The translations under genes were made by a program, and so were the position numbers. A stretch of DNA of 64,000 bases, taken from contig NZ_JAVBNS010000055.1 of the NCBI RefSeq assembly GCF_031551385.1, positions 1 to 64,000 on the forward strand, written 5' to 3'. The notes under the pieces are model-generated. The model was not told where the DNA came from. It saw only the letters and a list, made by a program, of their open reading frames with translations, and did no database searches. Origin of the DNA: Anaerosporobacter sp031551385 (lineage in GTDB: Bacteria > Bacillota > Clostridia > Lachnospirales > Lachnospiraceae). Shown one piece after another: positions 60,483 to 64,000 of this stretch; the stretch's first letter is position 1, and every line of letters begins with the position of its first letter.

Positions 60483-60493
60483 AATAATTTGCA

Positions 60494-60522
60494 TTGATTT
60501 TTCTTTGAAAGTAAGCTAATAT
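60494..60522 (+). promoter_or_regulatory. Promoter of the leuB-ilvD-ilvB unit
   Basis: TTGATT (60494-60499), a 17-base spacer and TAATAT (60517-60522). About 380 bases of leader follow before leuB, filled by the duplicated structured repeat. Confidence 0.55.
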
Positions 60523-60593
60523 ATAAATAAGGAATGAAGCAATAAAATACTATAACTTTGGATTATAATATGTATAATCTAAAGGAATGTGCC

Positions 60594-60748
60594 TAACACA
60601 AGGGTAAAAAGGCCATGCGTTTCATGCTTGCATGAAAAAGCATGACCTTGAGACCCGCAAAACATGAGAAAGTAGCTCGAATAGAGCGGATTTCGAATGT
60701 TTTAGGATTGCGGGAGCATGAAATGCGGAGCAATCCGTGTGTTAGTTA
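60594..60748 (+). repeat. Structured repeat, full copy 1, in the leuB leader
   Basis: The unit starts TAACACAAGGGTAAAAAGG and closes TCCGTGTGTTAG. Complementary arms are CTAACACA with TGTGTTAG, GCGTTTCATGCT with AGCATGAAATGC (11 of 12), CCCGC with GCGGG plus AAAACAT with ATGTTTT, and a small GCTCGAATAGAGC hairpin. A competing local hairpin (AAGGCCATGCGTTTCATGC with GCATGAAAAAGCATGACCTT) uses the same 5' arm, so two exclusive folds are possible. The first 111 bases are duplicated at 60756-60866. Confidence 0.8.
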
Positions 60749-60755
60749 TATAATA

Positions 60756-60866
60756 TAACACAAGGGTAAAAAGGCCATGCGTTTCATGCTTGCATGAAAA
60801 AGCGTGACCTTGAGACCCGCAAAACATGAGGAAGTAGCTCGAATAGAGCGGATTTCGAATGTTTTA
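60756..60866 (+). repeat. Structured repeat, partial copy 2 (lacks the closing arm)
   Basis: This is a 111-base direct repeat of 60594-60704, differing at only two positions that I can see (both A to G). It has the 5' arm, the local hairpin and the AAAACAT...ATGTTTT stem but not the closing GCGGGAGCATGAAATGC segment. It ends 45 bases before the leuB start codon. Confidence 0.85.
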
Positions 60867-60911
60867 AGACATTTCAGCAGATAATAATTCGTAGAAAGGA
60901 TGTTGACAAGA

Positions 60912-62000
60912 ATGAACTATAATATAGCAGTAATACCTGGAGATGGAATTGGACCAGAAATCGTAACAGAAGCAAGAAACGTGCTTGATAAGATAGGAAA
61001 TGTGTATGGTCACACATTTAACTATACGGAAGTTTTAATGGGAGGTTGCTCCATCGATGCAACAGGAGTACCATTAACGGATGAAGCAATGGCAACAGCA
61101 CTAGCAAGTGATTCTGTTCTTCTTGGTGCAGTAGGTGGTAATGTTGGTCAATCAAACTGGTATGAACTACCTCCAAATCTTAGACCAGAAGCAGGGCTGT
61201 TAAAGATTCGTAAAGGATTGAATTTATTCGCAAACATCCGTCCTGCGGTATTATTTGATGAATTAAAAAGTGCATGCCCTTTAAAAGAAGAGATTATAGA
61301 TGGCGGATTTGACTTTGTAGTAATGAGAGAACTTACTGGTGGTATATACTTTGGAGATCGTAAAACTTACGAAGAAAATGGTGTAATGACAGCAGTAGAT
61401 ACGCTTACTTATAACGAAAATGAAATTCGTAGAATTGCAAAATGGGGATTCGATATTGCCAGAAAGAGAAACAAGAGAGTTTGTAGCGTAGATAAAGCGA
61501 ATGTATTAGATTCTTCAAGACTATGGAGAAAAGTTGTAAAAGAAGTTGCAGCGGACTATCCAGATGTTGAACTTAGTGATATGCTAGTAGATAACTGTGC
61601 AATGCAGTTAGTAAAGAATCCAAAACAATTCGATGTTATCTTAACAGAGAACATGTTTGGTGATATCTTATCAGACGAAGCAAGTATGGTAACAGGTTCT
61701 ATCGGAATGTTAGCATCTGCAAGTTTAGGAGATACGAAATTAGGATTATATGAACCAAGTCATGGTTCTGCTCCAGATATTGCTGGAATGGATAAAGCAA
61801 ATCCAATTGCAACTATTTTATCAGCATCTATGATGCTTCGTTACTCTTTTGATTTAGAAGTAGAAGCAGATAAAATCGAAGAAGCAGTAAAAGCAGTATT
61901 AAGAGACGGATATCGTACAGTTGATATTATGTCAGAAGGAAAACAATTAGTAGGAACAAAAGAAATGGGCGAACTTATTTGCCAATACATTGAAAAATAG
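60912..62000 (+). CDS. leuB: 3-isopropylmalate dehydrogenase
   Basis: The protein is 362 residues from ATG 60912 (AAAGGATG 11 bases upstream). The frame begins at an ATG at 60900 that overlaps that site. It oxidatively decarboxylates 3-isopropylmalate with NAD. Signatures are NIAVIPGDGIGPEIV, MRELTGGIYFGDRK, VCSVDKANVLDSSRLWR, DMLVDNCAMQLV and LYEPSHGSAPDIAGMDKANP, the NAD-binding loop. It starts the second part of the branched-chain amino acid unit (leuB-ilvD-ilvB). Confidence 0.96.
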   Translation: MNYNIAVIPGDGIGPEIVTEARNVLDKIGNVYGHTFNYTEVLMGGCSIDATGVPLTDEAMATALASDSVLLGAVGGNVGQSNWYELPPNLRPEAGLLKIRKGLNLFANIRPAVLFDELKSACPLKEEIIDGGFDFVVMRELTGGIYFGDRKTYEENGVMTAVDTLTYNENEIRRIAKWGFDIARKRNKRVCSVDKANVLDSSRLWRKVVKEVAADYPDVELSDMLVDNCAMQLVKNPKQFDVILTENMFGDILSDEASMVTGSIGMLASASLGDTKLGLYEPSHGSAPDIAGMDKANPIATILSASMMLRYSFDLEVEADKIEEAVKAVLRDGYRTVDIMSEGKQLVGTKEMGELICQYIEK

Positions 62001-62060
62001 AACAAGCAAATAATATTAACATGCTAATAATATTAGCAAGCAAATATAGGAGGAAATATC

Positions 62061-63731
62061 ATGAGAAGTGATTCAGTAAAAACTGGTATGCAACAAGCAC
62101 CACATCGTTCCTTGTTTAATGCACTTGGAATGACAAAAGAAGAATTAGAGAGACCATTAGTTGGTATTGTAAGTTCTCATAATGAGATTGTACCAGGTCA
62201 TATGAACTTAGATAAAGTAGTAGAAGCTGTAAAAATGGGTGTAGCCATGGCTGGTGGAACTCCAGTTGTATTCCCAGCGATTGCAGTATGTGATGGTATT
62301 GCAATGGGACATATCGGTATGAAATATTCCCTAGTAACAAGAGACTTAATCTGTGATTCAACAGAAGCAATGGCAATGGCGCATGGTTTTGATGCTCTTG
62401 TTATGGTTCCAAACTGTGATAAGAATGTTCCGGGTCTTTTAATGGCAGCGGCAAGACTTAACCTTCCTACTGTATTTGTTAGTGGAGGACCAATGCTTGC
62501 AGGTCGTGTTAAGGGTGAAAAGAGAAGTTTATCAAGTATGTTCGAAGCAGTTGGCTCTTACTCAGCAGGAACAATGACAGCAGAAGATGTAGAAGAATTC
62601 GAGAATAAAGTATGCCCTACTTGTGGTTCGTGTTCAGGTATGTACACAGCAAACAGTATGAACTGTTTAACAGAAGTACTTGGTATGGGACTTGGTGGAA
62701 ACGGAACAATTCCAGCAGTATATTCAGAAAGAATTAAGTTAGCAAAACATGCTGGTATGAAAGTAATGGAATTACTTAAGAATGATGTTCGTCCTCGTGA
62801 TATTATGACAAGCGATGCATTTATGAATGCATTAACAGTAGATATGGCACTTGGATGCAGTACAAATAGTATGTTACATTTACCAGCGATTGCTCATGAA
62901 GCAGGCGTTGAATTAAACTTAGATATTGCAAATGAAATTAGTGCGAAAACACCTAATCTATGTCATCTTGCACCAGCAGGTCCAACGTATATGGAAGACC
63001 TTAACGAAGCAGGTGGCGTATATGCGGTAATGAATGAATTGAATAAAAAGAATCTATTATATACAGATTGTATGACGGTTACAGGAAAGACAGTTGGAGA
63101 AAATATCGAAGGTTGTGTAAATCGTAATCCAGAAGTAATTCGTCCAGTTGAAAATCCATACAGTGAAACTGGTGGTATTGCCGTATTAAAAGGAAATCTT
63201 GCACCAGATTCCGGTGTTGTTAAACGTTCTGCAGTTGCGCCAGAGATGTTACAACATGAAGGCCCAGCAAGAGTATTCGATTGTGAAGAAGATGCAATTG
63301 AAGCAATCAAAGCAGGTAAGATTGTAGCAGGTGACGTTGTAGTTATCCGTTACGAAGGACCAAAGGGTGGCCCTGGTATGAGAGAGATGTTAAATCCAAC
63401 ATCTGCAATTGCAGGAATGGGACTTGGCTCTAGCGTAGCACTTATCACAGACGGTCGTTTCAGTGGAGCATCAAGAGGAGCATCGATCGGTCATGTTTCT
63501 CCGGAAGCAGCAGTTGGCGGACCAATCGCATTAGTAGAAGAAGGCGATATTATCAAAATCGATATCAATGCAAATACACTTGATATGGACGTATCAGAAG
63601 AAGAGTTAGCAACAAGACGTGCAAATTGGAAACCAAGACAACCAAAGATAACAACAGGTTATCTTGCTCGTTATGCATCTATGGTTACTTCAGGTAACAG
63701 AGGAGCTATATTAGAAGTTAAGGGGGATTAG
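62061..63731 (+). CDS. ilvD: Dihydroxy-acid dehydratase
   Basis: The protein is 556 residues, an Fe-S dehydratase for the third step of valine/isoleucine synthesis. Motifs are MRSDSVKTGMQQAPHRSLF, VPNCDKNVPGLLMAAARLN, CPTCGSCSGMYTANSMNC (cluster cysteines), RPVENPYSETGGIAVLKGNL, YEGPKGGPGMREM and ITDGRFSGASRGASIGHVSPEA. It is complete with a normal length. The ribosome binding site TAGGAGG is 8 bases upstream. Confidence 0.97.
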   Translation: MRSDSVKTGMQQAPHRSLFNALGMTKEELERPLVGIVSSHNEIVPGHMNLDKVVEAVKMGVAMAGGTPVVFPAIAVCDGIAMGHIGMKYSLVTRDLICDSTEAMAMAHGFDALVMVPNCDKNVPGLLMAAARLNLPTVFVSGGPMLAGRVKGEKRSLSSMFEAVGSYSAGTMTAEDVEEFENKVCPTCGSCSGMYTANSMNCLTEVLGMGLGGNGTIPAVYSERIKLAKHAGMKVMELLKNDVRPRDIMTSDAFMNALTVDMALGCSTNSMLHLPAIAHEAGVELNLDIANEISAKTPNLCHLAPAGPTYMEDLNEAGGVYAVMNELNKKNLLYTDCMTVTGKTVGENIEGCVNRNPEVIRPVENPYSETGGIAVLKGNLAPDSGVVKRSAVAPEMLQHEGPARVFDCEEDAIEAIKAGKIVAGDVVVIRYEGPKGGPGMREMLNPTSAIAGMGLGSSVALITDGRFSGASRGASIGHVSPEAAVGGPIALVEEGDIIKIDINANTLDMDVSEEELATRRANWKPRQPKITTGYLARYASMVTSGNRGAILEVKGD

Positions 63732-63732
63732 T

Positions 63733-64000
63733 ATGCAATTAACAGGTTCAGAAATATTAGTGGAATGCCTGAAAGAACAGGGAGTTGATACGATTTTTGG
63801 TTATCCTGGTGGTGCAGTTCTTAATATCTATGATGAATTGTTCCGACATCAAGGTGAAATCAAACATATCCTAACTTCTCATGAGCAAGGGGCTTCCCAT
63901 GCAGCAGACGGTTATGCAAGATCAACAGGTAAAGTTGGTGTATGTTTAGCAACAAGTGGTCCAGGAGCAACAAATCTTGTTACAGGAATTGCAACTGCAT
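63733..64000 (+). CDS. ilvB: Acetolactate synthase large subunit, truncated by window edge
   Basis: The first 89 residues are visible, starting 1 base after the ilvD stop, with AGGGGG as ribosome binding site inside ilvD. MQLTGSEILVECLKEQGVDTI, FGYPGGAVLNIYDEL, HEQGASHAADGYARSTGKVG and LATSGPGATNLVTGIA are the N-terminal thiamine-diphosphate-binding region of acetohydroxyacid synthase, including the catalytic Glu in HEQGA. The enzyme makes acetolactate or acetohydroxybutyrate for branched-chain amino acids. The rest of the gene is outside the window. Confidence 0.95.
   Translation, partial: MQLTGSEILVECLKEQGVDTIFGYPGGAVLNIYDELFRHQGEIKHILTSHEQGASHAADGYARSTGKVGVCLATSGPGATNLVTGIATA

Noticed and set aside
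60594..60866. Possible CRISPR-like direct repeats
   Set aside because: There are only two units of 111 bases with internal dyad symmetry and one 51-base gap, with no cas genes; this is not a CRISPR array.

Overview
The window is AT-rich, with short intergenic gaps, strong GGAGG-type ribosome binding sites and TTGACA/TATAAT promoters. The gene set includes an ECF sigma factor with an RsiV-like anti-sigma factor, HemZ, bifunctional Rel, a Fe-S serine dehydratase in two subunits, and large secreted glycosidases with bacterial Ig-like tails. Together these point to an anaerobic, plant-polysaccharide-degrading clostridium, most likely of the Lachnospiraceae. This is inference from gene content only.

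Layout. 1-1630: a small accessory patch with a truncated Abi_2-family gene, an orphan HicB-like antitoxin and an unknown small gene. 1.9-13 kb: two secreted polysaccharide-degrading enzymes, a 2148-residue GH43 arabinanase-like protein and a GH5 endoglucanase with an X2-CBM46-like tail, flanking a GT2-TPR protein and lspA. 13.1-19.4 kb: one-carbon and methionine block, with a homocysteine methyltransferase-MTHFR fusion, sdaAB, sdaAA and a short MetH without its reactivation domain. A candidate stand-alone reactivation protein lies at 39.3 kb. 19.4-19.95 kb: a 394-bp palindromic, TA-flanked mobile repeat, then convergent pepF. 21.8-23.8 kb: a compact three-gene cassette (STAS-GHKL ATPase, STAS-like DUF4325, PIN nuclease) with its own promoter and terminator. 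This is the best candidate for an undescribed system. 23.8-26.8 kb: two GT2 transferases and an LCP ligase (cell-wall glycopolymer). 26.8-37.7 kb: housekeeping run recJ, apt, rel, MBL hydrolase, hemZ, HD-GYP, hisS, aspS. 37.8-43.4 kb: small membrane protein, XRE regulator, cold-shock gene, MetH-activation-like protein, PAS/GAF sensor, galM. 43.5-47.4 kb: purC-purF-purB. 47.7-51 kb: sigma/anti-sigma pair and two base-excision-repair glycosylases. 51-55.4 kb, minus strand: unknown gene, a 44-residue membrane peptide, LysR, OhrR, a TSCPD protein and two glutathione peroxidases, with OhrR-type operators visible. 55.5-64 kb: leuC-leuD, then 3.6 kb of repeats, a membrane protein and an M18 aminopeptidase, then leuB-ilvD-ilvB (ilvB cut by the window edge).

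Repeats are a main theme. One ~390-bp palindromic family occurs three times (19.4, 57.3 and 58.1 kb), always between convergent genes. A second TA-flanked MITE family occurs at 8.57 kb and nested inside the 57.3-kb copy, with a lone end-like fragment at 52.14 kb. A 111-bp structured repeat is duplicated almost exactly upstream of leuB. I saw no tRNA, rRNA or CRISPR array.
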